Shown here one piece after another: positions 19,621-28,823 of a stretch of 64,000 bases of DNA. Both the position numbers and the translations under genes were made by a program. The first letter of the stretch is position 1. Each line of letters begins with the position of its first letter. The notes beneath the pieces were generated by a model, which did no database searches, was not told where the DNA came from, and worked only from the letters and a program-made list of their open reading frames with translations. The DNA comes from Listeria rocourtiae FSL F6-920 (GTDB taxonomy: Bacteria > Bacillota > Bacilli > Lactobacillales > Listeriaceae). Location of the stretch: positions 30,539 to 94,538 of the forward strand of contig NZ_AODK01000021.1 in assembly GCF_000525975.1 (NCBI RefSeq), given 5' to 3'.

Positions 19621-21948
19621 GTGTTATATAAAAATGACAATTTGTTTCCAATACTAGAACAACACGCCGATTTGAAAAAAAGGCTTTTTAGCGGAAACTT
19701 TGGACTTGAAAAAGAAAATGTGCGAGTAGATGAAAACGGAAATTTATCACTTACACCACATCCCGCAATCTTTGGGTTAAAAGAGGAAAATCCCTATATT
19801 AAGACCGATTTTTCTGAAAGCCAAATTGAAATGATTACACCCGTGAGTGACTCTGTAGATGCGGTTTATACATCCTTAGAAAATCTTCAAAATATCGTAT
19901 CAGACAGAGTTCGCGATGAATACTTATGGCCAAGTAGCAACCCACCAATCCTTCCAGCAGAACAAGATATTCCAATAGCTGTTTACCAAGACCCGAATTC
20001 AGCGAGCAGGCTCTATCGTGAGCATCTAGCCCGTGAATACGGCAAAAAAGTTCAACTTCTCTCTGGCATTCACTATAATTTCTCGTTCTCTGACGATTTT
20101 TTAGAACGATTGCACATAAGTATGGGTGGCGAAAAAACATTACAAGATTTCAAAAATCAGATTTACCTTAAAGTTGCTAAATATTTTATGCAAAATCGTT
20201 GGTTTCTGCTTTACTTAACGGGGGCAAGCCCAGTCTACCTACCAAATTTTCTGAATAAAACTCCCGACAACGAAGTTTCACGTGAAACACCTGACCTTGC
20301 GCTTCAAAATGGTATCTCCCTGCGCAATAGTCATGCTGGGTATAAAAATAAATGTTCTCTTCATGTCGATTATGATAGTTTTGACGACTATATCGCAAGC
20401 ATCGAATCATGGATTGAGCAAGGTAAGATTGACAGTATGCGTGAACTTTACAATCCTATTCGGCTAAAAAATTCGAATACCGACCAGTCGCTTGCAGGTC
20501 TTGCTGAAGCTGGCGTTGAATACATCGAAATTCGATCTCTAGATTTAAACCCATTTGACCCGAATGGCATCACCAAAGAAATGTTGCATTTTATTCACCT
20601 ACTACTAGTAAGTGGCCTATTGACCGAGAGCACTGCATTTGATCAGACGCAGCAAGAACAATCTGACATTAATGAAGAACGAATCGCAAGCAATGGCTTA
20701 AACAAGCCAGACATATATGTGAACGGATCAGAACTCCCCTTCAATCAAGCAGTTGAAAAACTTCTAACCGAAATGGAATATGTCGCAAAACTAACTGATG
20801 CAGTCGATTTTTCGAGTATTATCGAAGTACAACGCGACATAAGCAAAAACCCTGAGAAAACAATCGCATCACAAATCGTAACAACAAGCGACTCATTTGT
20901 ATCCTTCAACCTTGAAAAAGCTAAAACCTATCTAGAACAAAGTATGCAGAACGCTTACAAATTGATAGGCTACGAAGATATGGAGCTCTCAACTCAAATC
21001 GTTTTAAAATCAGCGGTCACAAAAGGTTTATCAATTGAAATCCTAGATCGTGAAGAAAATTTCATTCGTCTCGAAAAGGGTGGTCAAGTCGAATATATCA
21101 AACAAGCCACTAAAACCGCGCGCGATAGCTATATTAGTGCACTCATAATGGAGAATAAGGTTGTTACAAAACAAATTTTAGCAGAACATAATATCGAAGT
21201 CCCACGTGGTCAGAATTTTTCAGATATCAATGATGCACGCAACAGCTTCAAATTATTCGCTGATAAGCCAATCGTTGTGAAGCCAAAATCAACTAATTTT
21301 GGTATCGGAATAAGTATTTTCAAAGACGGATTCACTCAAGAAAATTATGAAGAAGCTCTAAAAATTGCTTTTAGCTATGATTCATCTGTTATCATCGAGA
21401 CCTATATACCTGGTGACGAATATCGCTTCCTAGTAATTGATGGCAAAATCGCTGGTATCTTAAAACGCGTTCCAGCTAACATCACTGGTGATGGCACCCG
21501 TACTATTTCCGAGCTCATCGACGAAAAAAACTTAGATCCATTGCGTGGTACCGATCATCTCAAACCGTTAGAAATAATCCAAAAAGGCCCAGAAGAAACA
21601 CTCATGCTCTCCATGCAAGGATTCAGCATGTCTGATGTCCCGGAAAACGGCCAAATCGTATATCTACGCGAAAACTCGAATATTAGTACTGGCGGTGATA
21701 GCATCGATGTGACAAATTTAATTCATCCCTACTATCAAGAGCTAGCAATTGAATGTGCCAAAGCTGTTGATGCTAATTTATGCGGTGTCGATATCATTGT
21801 TTCACGTGAAACACTCCCTAACGGCCCCTATGCTGTGATTGAGCTCAATTTCAATCCGGCAATCCAGATTCACTCTTTCCCCTACCAAGGAGAAAATAGA
21901 CGAATCGGTGATATCATTTTAGATTTTCTTTTTAAAGATCAATTATAA
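19621..21948 (+). CDS. gshF: Bifunctional glutamate-cysteine ligase / glutathione synthetase
   Basis: 775 aa, the expected length for GshF (GshAB). The N-terminal part (to about 430) is a GshA-type ligase with GLEKENVRV and the FSESQIEMITP strand. The C-terminal part is an ATP-grasp domain (VVKPKSTNFGIGISIF; GVDIIVSRE; VIELNFNPAIQIHSFP). One protein therefore makes glutathione from Glu, Cys and Gly. GTG start at 19621 follows AAGGTG. Glutathione is the PrfA cofactor in L. monocytogenes. The coding sequence holds two parS-like sites. Confidence 0.96.
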   Translation: MLYKNDNLFPILEQHADLKKRLFSGNFGLEKENVRVDENGNLSLTPHPAIFGLKEENPYIKTDFSESQIEMITPVSDSVDAVYTSLENLQNIVSDRVRDEYLWPSSNPPILPAEQDIPIAVYQDPNSASRLYREHLAREYGKKVQLLSGIHYNFSFSDDFLERLHISMGGEKTLQDFKNQIYLKVAKYFMQNRWFLLYLTGASPVYLPNFLNKTPDNEVSRETPDLALQNGISLRNSHAGYKNKCSLHVDYDSFDDYIASIESWIEQGKIDSMRELYNPIRLKNSNTDQSLAGLAEAGVEYIEIRSLDLNPFDPNGITKEMLHFIHLLLVSGLLTESTAFDQTQQEQSDINEERIASNGLNKPDIYVNGSELPFNQAVEKLLTEMEYVAKLTDAVDFSSIIEVQRDISKNPEKTIASQIVTTSDSFVSFNLEKAKTYLEQSMQNAYKLIGYEDMELSTQIVLKSAVTKGLSIEILDREENFIRLEKGGQVEYIKQATKTARDSYISALIMENKVVTKQILAEHNIEVPRGQNFSDINDARNSFKLFADKPIVVKPKSTNFGIGISIFKDGFTQENYEEALKIAFSYDSSVIIETYIPGDEYRFLVIDGKIAGILKRVPANITGDGTRTISELIDEKNLDPLRGTDHLKPLEIIQKGPEETLMLSMQGFSMSDVPENGQIVYLRENSNISTGGDSIDVTNLIHPYYQELAIECAKAVDANLCGVDIIVSRETLPNGPYAVIELNFNPAIQIHSFPYQGENRRIGDIILDFLFKDQL
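20274..20289. promoter_or_regulatory. parS site (one mismatch) within gshF
   Basis: AGTTTCACGTGAAACA differs from TGTTTCACGTGAAACA by one base. It is a probable ParB (Spo0J) binding site. Confidence 0.65.
21798..21813. promoter_or_regulatory. parS site (perfect) within gshF
   Basis: TGTTTCACGTGAAACA is the full 16-bp parS palindrome of Firmicutes. Confidence 0.85.
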
Positions 21949-21956
21949 TGCTTAAG

Positions 21957-21989
21957 CCTCTCACATCTATCGGGACGTGAGGGGTTTTT
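21957..21989 (+). terminator. gshF terminator
   Basis: CCTCTCAC pairs with GTGAGGGG (one mismatch), followed by TTTTT, starting 9 bp after the gshF stop. Confidence 0.75.
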
Positions 21990-22102
21990 GCTTAACCTAA
22001 ACAGATAACCTACTACGATTCATCACCAATCAGCCTCAAAGAATCCATCCAACTCTTGCTTTAAATACCACTTTCCTGTCTTTAAAATTTTTTACGAACG
22101 TA

Positions 22103-22139
22103 AAAAATCGTCTAACCACTTTCTGGTCAAACGATTTTT
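22103..22139. terminator. Terminator of ychF
   Basis: AAAAATCGT...ACGATTTTT with an inner ACCA/TGGT pairing forms a near-perfect stem. It lies between the convergent gshF and ychF genes. The rest of the 250-bp gap shows only a small palindrome (TTTTTTACGAACGTAAAAAA). Confidence 0.65.
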
Positions 22140-22199
22140 CCACTATATCACTCGATGGCACTGTAGCAAAAGAGGTATGCCAATCGACCTGCCGTAAAT

Positions 22200-23303
22200 T
22201 TAAACATTAAACAAGAAATGAACTACATCTCCATCTTTCATTACATATTCCTTACCTTCTGAGCGCAGTCTTCCAGCCACTTTTGCGGCTTGCTCGGAAC
22301 CGTGTTCTAGTAAATCATCGTATGAAACAACTTCAGCACGAATAAATCCACGTTCGAAATCGGTGTGAATTACGCCGGCACATGCTGGAGCTTTCATACC
22401 ATTGCGGAATGTCCAAGCACGGACTTCTTGAACACCTGCCGTAAAGTAAGTAGACAAGCCAAGTAACGTATACGCCGCACGAATCAATTGATCCAAACCA
22501 GACTCCTCAATCCCTAGCGCTTCTAAAAATTCAGCTTTATCTTCCTCATCAAGCTCAGCAATCTCTTCCTCCGCACGCGCACAGATAACAATAACCTCTG
22601 AACCCTCACCAGCAGCTAATTCACGTACTTGTTGCACGTACTTATTATTATCCGGGTCGCCAACTTCATCCTCTGAAACATTGGCAACATACAATACCGG
22701 TTTACGAGTCAATAAAAACAAGCCACGAACAATTTTGTCCTCGTCATCATTAAACTCTATTGAACGTGCCGGTTTGTCATTTTCCAAAGCCTCTTTCAAT
22801 TTCAAAAGAACATTGTATTCCGCAAGCGCATCCTTATCTTTTTGCTTCGTTGCTAGCTTTTCAACACGACCGATACGTTTATCAACCGTCTCCAAATCAG
22901 CCAAAACAAGTTCCAAATTGATCACTGCAATATCATCTAGCGGGTCAATACGGCCCTCAACATGCGTAATGTTCTCATCCTCAAAACAACGCGTCACATG
23001 ACAAATCGCATCCACTTGGCGAATGTGAGATAAGAATTGATTTCCAAGTCCCTCACCTTTACTCGCGCCCTTCACGATTCCTGCAATATCCGTAAATTCG
23101 AATGTTGTCGGTACCGTTTTCTTTGGTTTCACAAGCTCCGTCAACTTGTTCAGACGCGCATCAGGAACTTCAACAACCCCCATATTAGGCTCAATCGTTG
23201 CGAAAGGATAGTTGGCCGCTTCCACTTTTGATTTTGTAATTGCGTTAAAAAGTGTCGATTTCCCAACGTTCGGAAGACCAACAATACCAGCTGTTAATGC
23301 CAT
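22200..23303 (-). CDS. ychF: Redox-regulated ATPase YchF (Obg family)
   Basis: 367 aa, standard length. G1 is GLPNVGKST near residue 8, followed by NYPFATIEPN, DIAGIVKGASKGEGLGNQFL (G3) and the NVSE element in place of the GTPase NKxD, which is the ATP preference of YchF. The C-terminal TGS domain ends with GDVVHFLFNV. It is a conserved ribosome-associated ATPase. Confidence 0.96.
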   Translation of the reverse strand: MALTAGIVGLPNVGKSTLFNAITKSKVEAANYPFATIEPNMGVVEVPDARLNKLTELVKPKKTVPTTFEFTDIAGIVKGASKGEGLGNQFLSHIRQVDAICHVTRCFEDENITHVEGRIDPLDDIAVINLELVLADLETVDKRIGRVEKLATKQKDKDALAEYNVLLKLKEALENDKPARSIEFNDDEDKIVRGLFLLTRKPVLYVANVSEDEVGDPDNNKYVQQVRELAAGEGSEVIVICARAEEEIAELDEEDKAEFLEALGIEESGLDQLIRAAYTLLGLSTYFTAGVQEVRAWTFRNGMKAPACAGVIHTDFERGFIRAEVVSYDDLLEHGSEQAAKVAGRLRSEGKEYVMKDGDVVHFLFNV

Positions 23304-23419
23304 TTAAATGAACTCCTTTGATCGAAAAGCTGTCTCGCTTTCCTCATATTATATTCCACTCATGTCTCTATTATAAAGGTTTTTCCAACAAAAAGACACA
23401 AGAATTTACCACACCTCAC

Positions 23420-24121
23420 CTAAACCGTGCTCCCAATATCATTCAGCTTATTAATCTCCACATTCATGCTCGCCAACATATCAATCGACAATTCATCCAT
23501 CACTTGCACCAACCGCTTCACAATTGTCTTATAACTTTCCAGCTCCTTGCGAAAACCCGCCGAATCCCCGACCAAAAGTTCATGCTCCATCGTACTCAAA
23601 TATTTATTACTATAATTAAACGTCGACACAATCAATTTTACTTTCTCCAAGTCATCCGGAAAATAAATACTCATCAACTCAATCTCATGAATATACTTCT
23701 CCGTCTCATTCCTATTTTCAATCAACCGCGCCCGTATTTTCTCACTCTCCAACAACTGCCCAATATCCTTAATAAAACGCAGAATTTCCTCATTTTTATA
23801 AATCGCCGTATTGAGCAACCCATAAGTCTTCTCGATTTTCTGAAAAAGTAACTCCTTATACAAAAATTCTGCTTGAATCTGTCGCTCCTTTCGCGCATTC
23901 AAATCAATCTCATCCCGTAACGTCTTATTCTGATTTTTCGCCTCACTAAAAGCTAGCATTACTGCGCCAATAATCCCAAAAAATGTTCCAATAAAATTAT
24001 ACATCCCATCAATCGTCAGCTCATTATCAATACTCCCCGTCAAAACCGGCACAAAAATAAATAGCAAACCAACAATCATAATAACCAACATCAAAAAATG
24101 CTCCCTGATAAACCGCATCAT
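23420..24121 (-). CDS. Membrane protein with two N-terminal helices and long coiled-coil domain, unknown
   Basis: About 233 aa. Two hydrophobic helices (residues about 5-60) are followed by a largely helical, charged cytoplasmic domain likely to form coiled coils (SEAKNQNKTLRDEIDLNARKE onwards). No family is recognised. Several ATG codons compete; the ATG at 24121 has the best-spaced ribosome binding site (AGAGGGAG). It sits between ychF and katA, all on the minus strand. Confidence 0.65.
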   Translation of the reverse strand: MMRFIREHFLMLVIMIVGLLFIFVPVLTGSIDNELTIDGMYNFIGTFFGIIGAVMLAFSEAKNQNKTLRDEIDLNARKERQIQAEFLYKELLFQKIEKTYGLLNTAIYKNEEILRFIKDIGQLLESEKIRARLIENRNETEKYIHEIELMSIYFPDDLEKVKLIVSTFNYSNKYLSTMEHELLVGDSAGFRKELESYKTIVKRLVQVMDELSIDMLASMNVEINKLNDIGSTV

Positions 24122-24214
24122 ATCGCTCATCTCCCTCTGCATTCCCTAATCTATTCCCCAGAAAGTTCAACAAAAAACCGACAGAGCACTTCACTCCATC
24201 GGTTCATCCAAAAA

Positions 24215-25675
24215 TTATTTTAAATCAGCAATATGTTTCTCTAAGTCAACACCAGTTCCTTTTGCCACACGTTCAGCAAACACCGGCTCCACTTGGTAGA
24301 AATTACGCAAGTTACGAATTTTAATATCCTCGCGAACACCTTCCCAATCGCCAACAATATTATTCACCAGCGCATCACGTTCACCGTCAGAATAACGATT
24401 CCACACTTCACGCGCATGTCCAAAGTTATTCGGTTTCTGCTGCTCAATGCGACCAACTTTCCCAGCCATTAATTCTTGCTCATCTTCCACATAACGCGGT
24501 GTTTCTTTTGGCGTTGTATCATAACTATTTGGCTCATAGTTAATCGAACTCATCTGTTGTTTAAATGGCATTGCACCATCACGTTGATTATTATTCACAT
24601 CCACTTTCGGACTATTAATCGGCAATTGCAAGTAGTTCGGTCCAACACGGTGACGCTGCGTATCTGAATACGAGAACAAACGTCCTTGTAACATACGATC
24701 CTCAGACGGCAAAATTCCAGGTACAAGCACACCAGGATTAAAACCAACCGATTCCGTTTCCGCAAAAATGTTCTCAGGATTGCGATTCAACACCATTGTC
24801 CCAACAAGCTCATACGGGAAAACATCCTCAAACCAATCTTTCGTTGCATCAAGTGGATTAAAATCATAGTTATCGATATCAGCAGGATCAAGCACTTGAA
24901 TATAAAGATCCCACTCAGGGAAATCACCATTCTCAATCGCTTCATGGAAATCACGAGTAGCATGGCTAAACTCTTTCGCTTGAATTTGCGCCGCTTGGTC
25001 CGTAGAAAGGTTAACGATACCTGCTTTTGGCACCCAACGCATTTTAATATAAACCGTTTTGCCCTCCTCATTCGTCCATTTAAAAGCATGAACACTCGAA
25101 CCACGAATTTGGCGGTAAGAAGCCGGGATACCCTCATCACTAAACAAATATGTAATCATCGTCGTAGCCTCAGGAGTCAAGCTGAAGAAATCCCAATAAC
25201 GGTTAGCATCTTGCATATTCGTACTTGGATCCGGCTTCAAAGAATGAATAACATCTGGGAACTTAATCGCATCACGAATGAAGAATACAGGCAAATTATT
25301 ACCTACAAAATCATAATTTCCCTCTTCTGTATAAAATTTAACCGCAAAACCACGTGGGTCACGCAATGTCTCCGGCGAATGCAAACCATGAATTACCGTT
25401 GAAAAACGAACAAAAACCTCTGTTTCTTTCCCCACTTCTTGTAAAAATGCTGCTTTCGTGTACTTCTTCATACTATTTTTAACTGTAAAAACACCATGCG
25501 CACCGATTCCACGAGCATGCACCACACGTTCAGGAACACGTTCACGATCAAAATGAGCTAGCTTCTCAATCAACACATAATCTTCTAATAATGTAGGACC
25601 ACGATGTCCCGCCGTCATCGAATTCTGGTTATCCCCGATTGGAACACCTTGGTTTGTTGTTAATTTTTTACTCAT
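24215..25675 (-). CDS. katA: Catalase (monofunctional haem)
   Basis: 486 aa, clade 3 small-subunit size. The active-site region RVVHARGIGAHG (catalytic His), the distal NNLPVFFIRD segment with the Asn, and the proximal haem ligand motif R-x-F-x-Y (GRLFSYSDTQRHRVG, Tyr ligand) are all present. It converts hydrogen peroxide to water and oxygen. The ATG at 25675 is nine bases after GGAGG. A perfect PerR box just upstream predicts peroxide induction. In Listeria the gene is usually called kat or katA. Confidence 0.96.
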   Translation of the reverse strand: MSKKLTTNQGVPIGDNQNSMTAGHRGPTLLEDYVLIEKLAHFDRERVPERVVHARGIGAHGVFTVKNSMKKYTKAAFLQEVGKETEVFVRFSTVIHGLHSPETLRDPRGFAVKFYTEEGNYDFVGNNLPVFFIRDAIKFPDVIHSLKPDPSTNMQDANRYWDFFSLTPEATTMITYLFSDEGIPASYRQIRGSSVHAFKWTNEEGKTVYIKMRWVPKAGIVNLSTDQAAQIQAKEFSHATRDFHEAIENGDFPEWDLYIQVLDPADIDNYDFNPLDATKDWFEDVFPYELVGTMVLNRNPENIFAETESVGFNPGVLVPGILPSEDRMLQGRLFSYSDTQRHRVGPNYLQLPINSPKVDVNNNQRDGAMPFKQQMSSINYEPNSYDTTPKETPRYVEDEQELMAGKVGRIEQQKPNNFGHAREVWNRYSDGERDALVNNIVGDWEGVREDIKIRNLRNFYQVEPVFAERVAKGTGVDLEKHIADLK

Positions 25676-25693
25676 TTCATCCAACCTCCGTTT

Positions 25694-25708
25694 TTATAAT
25701 TATTATAA
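25694..25708. promoter_or_regulatory. PerR box upstream of catalase
   Basis: TTATAATTATTATAA matches the PerR consensus TTATAATNATTATAA at every position, 19 bp before the catalase start codon. Confidence 0.85.
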
Positions 25709-26015
25709 AGTAATACTAACTCCATTCTACAAAACATATCTACGGAACACAACTATTAGCTATTGGCAATCTAATTAGATAATGATACCGATTTCAAAAA
25801 GTATAATATTTTACTTATAAAACAGCAATAATATGCTAATAAAATCTAAAATATATCATATTTAACTAATAAAACGATTGCATTGTGATTCATTCATATT
25901 TTTTTCATTTTTTATCCACATAATTGTCACCCCTAAAAGAAGTTGTCGCATGGTATTATTGCCTGAGTTGCATTTTGGCCAAAACGTAGCAGTAAAAACA
26001 AAAGGAGAGAAAAAA

Positions 26016-27191
26016 ATGAAAACAACAACAAAACTTGGTTTATCCGTTTTAACAGCAGCAATCCTCATCACACCGACAGTATTATCTTTTGGAGGGTATG
26101 CTTCTAGTACAATCGTACAAGCAGCTGATGTCAAGACAGTTACTGTCAACACCTTTGCTGAATTGAAAGCAGCTCTAGAAACATCACCAACAGATATCAT
26201 CTCAATTAATGCTGACATCACAGCAACAAGCGATATCGCTATTTCAAAACAACATAACCCATTAGTTCGAGGTAACAATCACAAATTGGATATGGGTAAA
26301 TATGTAATCAATGCCAAGCAATTTGGTGTTATCGCACTAGAGGATCTAACCATCGAGTCTACTGGCTCATACGGTATCTACCGCACGGACACAGATGGAC
26401 AGCTTGCTCTTAACAACGTCACTTTCACTGGTAAACAAATCGCCTATGCTCCAAAAGGCGCTCTTACCTTCCACGGGACAACGAAAGTGACCACAACATC
26501 AACACTCGAAATCGCAAAAGTAAACACTATTATATTCGGTGAAAATGCAAGTTTCACAGCGACAACCACTGCCGATGCTTTCCTGATGGCACAAGCTAGT
26601 CCAAAAGTTTATGTCAGCAAAGGCTCAACAGTCAATATTACATCCACTAAAAAAGTGTTCAACATGACTGGTGCTACACCATTATTCTCTACAGAAGCTG
26701 GTTCCAAACTTACAACAAATTCTGTAGATGTCGCATTGTATATAAATGGTAAACCAAATTTTGGTGCTAACTCCAGTACTGAATTCAACCAAGATGCTAC
26801 GGGAACAGTAGGATTAATCTATGCTTCTACTGGTATTGATGTTGAAAAAAACGCTAGCTTCATTCTAAATGGTAGTGCTAAATCCACGCAACTAATCAAA
26901 ACAAGCAAATCTGCTATTTCATTTAACGATGTCGCTAATGTAGACTTGAAATCAAATAACGCAAAAGGTAGTATTTTTAACGTAAGTACTGGAAGTATTG
27001 TACAATTCAACACACCACAAACATTGACTCTTGGTACAAAAACAACAGATGCTACACTTACCTCGACAAACTTACGTGCTTCTTTCTCTGCATCTGGGAC
27101 AAACTTATCTGTGCAATCATACATGGGTAATGACTATTCATTCATTAATTTTGACTACAAAACAATGGGCTCCTTCAAATTAACAAAATAA
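26016..27191 (+). CDS. Secreted pectate-lyase-like beta-helix (adhesin-type) protein
   Basis: 391 aa. A signal peptide (MKTTTKLGLSVLTAAILITP..., cleavage near IVQAAD) is followed by a long repetitive beta-strand region rich in T, S, N and V: VNTFAELKAALE, then short strands such as NKLDMGKYVINAKQFG and LALNNVTFTGKQ. This is the pattern of the pectate-lyase-like adhesive domain found in surface proteins of Listeria and lactobacilli. There is no LPXTG or WxL motif at the C-terminus, so it is released or held non-covalently. ATG at 26016 follows AAGGAGAG; the open frame extends upstream without a ribosome binding site. Confidence 0.75.
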   Translation: MKTTTKLGLSVLTAAILITPTVLSFGGYASSTIVQAADVKTVTVNTFAELKAALETSPTDIISINADITATSDIAISKQHNPLVRGNNHKLDMGKYVINAKQFGVIALEDLTIESTGSYGIYRTDTDGQLALNNVTFTGKQIAYAPKGALTFHGTTKVTTTSTLEIAKVNTIIFGENASFTATTTADAFLMAQASPKVYVSKGSTVNITSTKKVFNMTGATPLFSTEAGSKLTTNSVDVALYINGKPNFGANSSTEFNQDATGTVGLIYASTGIDVEKNASFILNGSAKSTQLIKTSKSAISFNDVANVDLKSNNAKGSIFNVSTGSIVQFNTPQTLTLGTKTTDATLTSTNLRASFSASGTNLSVQSYMGNDYSFINFDYKTMGSFKLTK

Positions 27192-27199
27192 GGATGCTC

Positions 27200-27228
27200 T
27201 TGCACTCGATATGAATTCATGCTATTCT
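27200..27228 (+). promoter_or_regulatory. Promoter for the riboswitch transcript
   Basis: TTGCAC and TATTCT are separated by 17 bp, ending about 20 bp before the riboswitch. Confidence 0.4.
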
Positions 27229-27249
27229 ATAAGTAATTCATATTCTCGT

Positions 27250-27345
27250 TCCCGATAAGGGGAGTAGCAGTAATAATAGAGTCGTCAATACGGGGCAACC
27301 CCGGCTCTATTAGCAATGACATCATTGTTTGCGAGACCTTACGTT
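27250..27345 (+). ncRNA. yybP-ykoY manganese riboswitch
   Basis: The element contains the diagnostic AAGGGGAGTAGC (27257-27268), a central stem region with GTCGTCAATACGGGG...CCCCGG-type pairing, the GACATCATTG segment and GCGAGACCTT at the 3' end. These are the two conserved internal loops of the yybP-ykoY Mn2+ sensor. The terminal GACCTTACG overlaps the terminator stem at 27334-27360, so Mn2+ binding should prevent termination (ON switch). The downstream gene is an unknown 94-aa protein, not the usual MntP, TerC or P-type ATPase. Confidence 0.8.
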
Positions 27346-27366
27346 TCTTACGTAAGGTCTTTTTTG
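27334..27366 (+). terminator. Riboswitch expression-platform terminator
   Basis: AGACCTTACG and CGTAAGGTCT form a perfect 10-bp stem around seven bases, followed by a run of T. Its left arm is the 3' strand of the riboswitch. Confidence 0.85.
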
Positions 27367-27422
27367 CATACTTTTTTGGGCAGCGCAGTTTATGAAAATC
27401 GCACAAAAGGAGATGGCTTTCA

Positions 27423-27707
27423 ATGGCTTTATTCGATTTTTTAAAAGATATGGCATCAGATAAAGTAACAGATTTGCTTGGCGGTGCTGGTGATGTTGTT
27501 GATCAAGTAACTGGAGGGGCAACAGATTTGACAGAGCAGGCACAAAACTTAACAGAACAACTTAATCCCGAAGAAATCACCAGCCAAATTGGCGAACAAG
27601 CTGGTGGTATGATTGATCAAGTAACAGATAATGCAAATATCACGGAATCCCTTGGTGACGTTGGAAATATTGTGGATGGAATTAAAGATTTATTTGGTGG
27701 TAAGTAA
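27423..27707 (+). CDS. Hypothetical small acidic helical protein downstream of Mn riboswitch
   Basis: 94 aa. It starts MALFDFLKDMASDKV and is built from repeated amphipathic units rich in D, Q, G, T and V: LLGGAGDVVDQVTGG, EQAGGMIDQVTDN, LGDVGNIVDGIKDLFGG. There is no signal peptide, membrane helix or Cys/His cluster. It is a single-gene transcription unit between the riboswitch and a terminator. I do not recognise the family; manganese homeostasis is inferred only from the riboswitch. Confidence 0.65.
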   Translation: MALFDFLKDMASDKVTDLLGGAGDVVDQVTGGATDLTEQAQNLTEQLNPEEITSQIGEQAGGMIDQVTDNANITESLGDVGNIVDGIKDLFGGK

Positions 27708-27711
27708 CCCA

Positions 27712-27756
27712 AAAAGCGTTGAATGAGTAGCTATATGCATCTCCTTCAACGCTTTT
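27712..27756. terminator. Bidirectional terminator, 94-aa gene / yyzM
   Basis: AAAAGCGTTGAA pairs perfectly with TTCAACGCTTTT around a 21-base loop, between the convergent genes. Confidence 0.7.
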
Positions 27757-27769
27757 CATCTGTTATCCA

Positions 27770-27961
27770 TTATTCAGCCTTCTCCAAAATCCGCTTCACT
27801 TTTTTCGTAAACTCGCGTCTCGGAATCATCACGCTATGCCCACAACCTTCGCATTTAATCCGAATATCCATGCCAAGCCGGATAATGCGCCAACGATTGG
27901 TGCCACAAGGATGTTGCTTCTTCATCTCAACAATATCATTTAAATTAAAATTCTGTTCCAT
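27770..27961 (-). CDS. DUF951 family protein (YyzM-like)
   Basis: 63 aa, MEQNFNLNDIVEMKK then HPCGTNRWRIIRLGMDIRIKCEGCGHSVMI. The HPCG...CEGCG cysteines are the DUF951 signature and suggest a zinc-binding fold. In Bacillus and Listeria this small gene follows parB. It begins 5 bp after the parB stop codon, and its ribosome binding site (GAGG) lies inside parB. The function is unknown. Confidence 0.88.
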   Translation of the reverse strand: MEQNFNLNDIVEMKKQHPCGTNRWRIIRLGMDIRIKCEGCGHSVMIPRREFTKKVKRILEKAE

Positions 27962-27965
27962 ATAC

Positions 27966-28823
27966 TTAATCCTCATCAAACTGAACATCTAAAATCTCTA
28001 AAATGCGACCCAAATCATCCTCAGATAAAAATTCAATTTCAATTTTACCCTTGTTATCACGACGCTTAATAGAAACTGCTGTTCCAAATTTATCACGCAA
28101 TTGCGATTCACTCTCTTTGATAAACACTGGAATTTTTTCTTGTTTTTTGGGTGTTTCACGTGAAACATTCCCATTCAAATCCCCAACTAATTTCTCCAGC
28201 TGACGAACCGTCAAACCATCTGCTACTGTCTTTTTAGCAATTGGTTTGATATTTTTCTTGTCCTTTAAGCCTAGCAAGGCACGCGCATGACCCATTGATA
28301 AGGAATCATCACGAAGCATCACTTGAACTTCTGCTGGCAAGGCAAGCAAGCGTACCATATTCGCGATATAAGGACGGCTTTTACCTAAACGATCTGCTAA
28401 TTTTGCCTGCGTCAGCTCTAAGTTCTTCATTAGTAAATCATAGGATTCTGCTTCTTCAAGTACGGATAAGTCTTCCCGCTGTAAGTTTTCCAACACCGCT
28501 AACTCCATCATTTCTCGATCATCTAGTGATCTAACAACTGCTGGTATTGCCTCTAAACCAGCTTCCTTAGCTGCTCGAAAACGGCGCTCCCCGACAACAA
28601 GCTCGTAGCCTTTTGGTTCTGATTTGCGCAAGATAACCGGTTGTAAAATACCATGAAGCTTAATAGAATCGCGCAATTCGCGAAGTGCTGTAGGATCAAA
28701 TGCTTTGCGTGGTTGATATGGATTCGGGCGGATTTCGCTAATAGAAATGTTTTGCACAGCTTCCTCATTCTGATCGACATTGTTGAACAACGCGCTAATT
28801 CCTTTTCCTAATCCTTTAGCCAT
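27966..28823 (-). CDS. parB: Chromosome partitioning protein ParB (Spo0J)
   Basis: 285 aa. The N-terminal CTPase/ParB domain has IRPNPYQPRKAFD and GERRFRAAKEAG. The central HTH is LTQAKLADRLGKSRPYIANMVRLLALP, and the C-terminus is a dimerisation domain. It binds parS, spreads and loads SMC. The ATG at 28823 overlaps the end of parA. The gene itself contains a perfect parS at 28152-28167. Confidence 0.95.
   Translation of the reverse strand: MAKGLGKGISALFNNVDQNEEAVQNISISEIRPNPYQPRKAFDPTALRELRDSIKLHGILQPVILRKSEPKGYELVVGERRFRAAKEAGLEAIPAVVRSLDDREMMELAVLENLQREDLSVLEEAESYDLLMKNLELTQAKLADRLGKSRPYIANMVRLLALPAEVQVMLRDDSLSMGHARALLGLKDKKNIKPIAKKTVADGLTVRQLEKLVGDLNGNVSRETPKKQEKIPVFIKESESQLRDKFGTAVSIKRRDNKGKIEIEFLSEDDLGRILEILDVQFDED
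28152..28167. promoter_or_regulatory. parS site (perfect) within parB
   Basis: TGTTTCACGTGAAACA, identical to the consensus, as in the B. subtilis spo0J gene. Confidence 0.88.
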
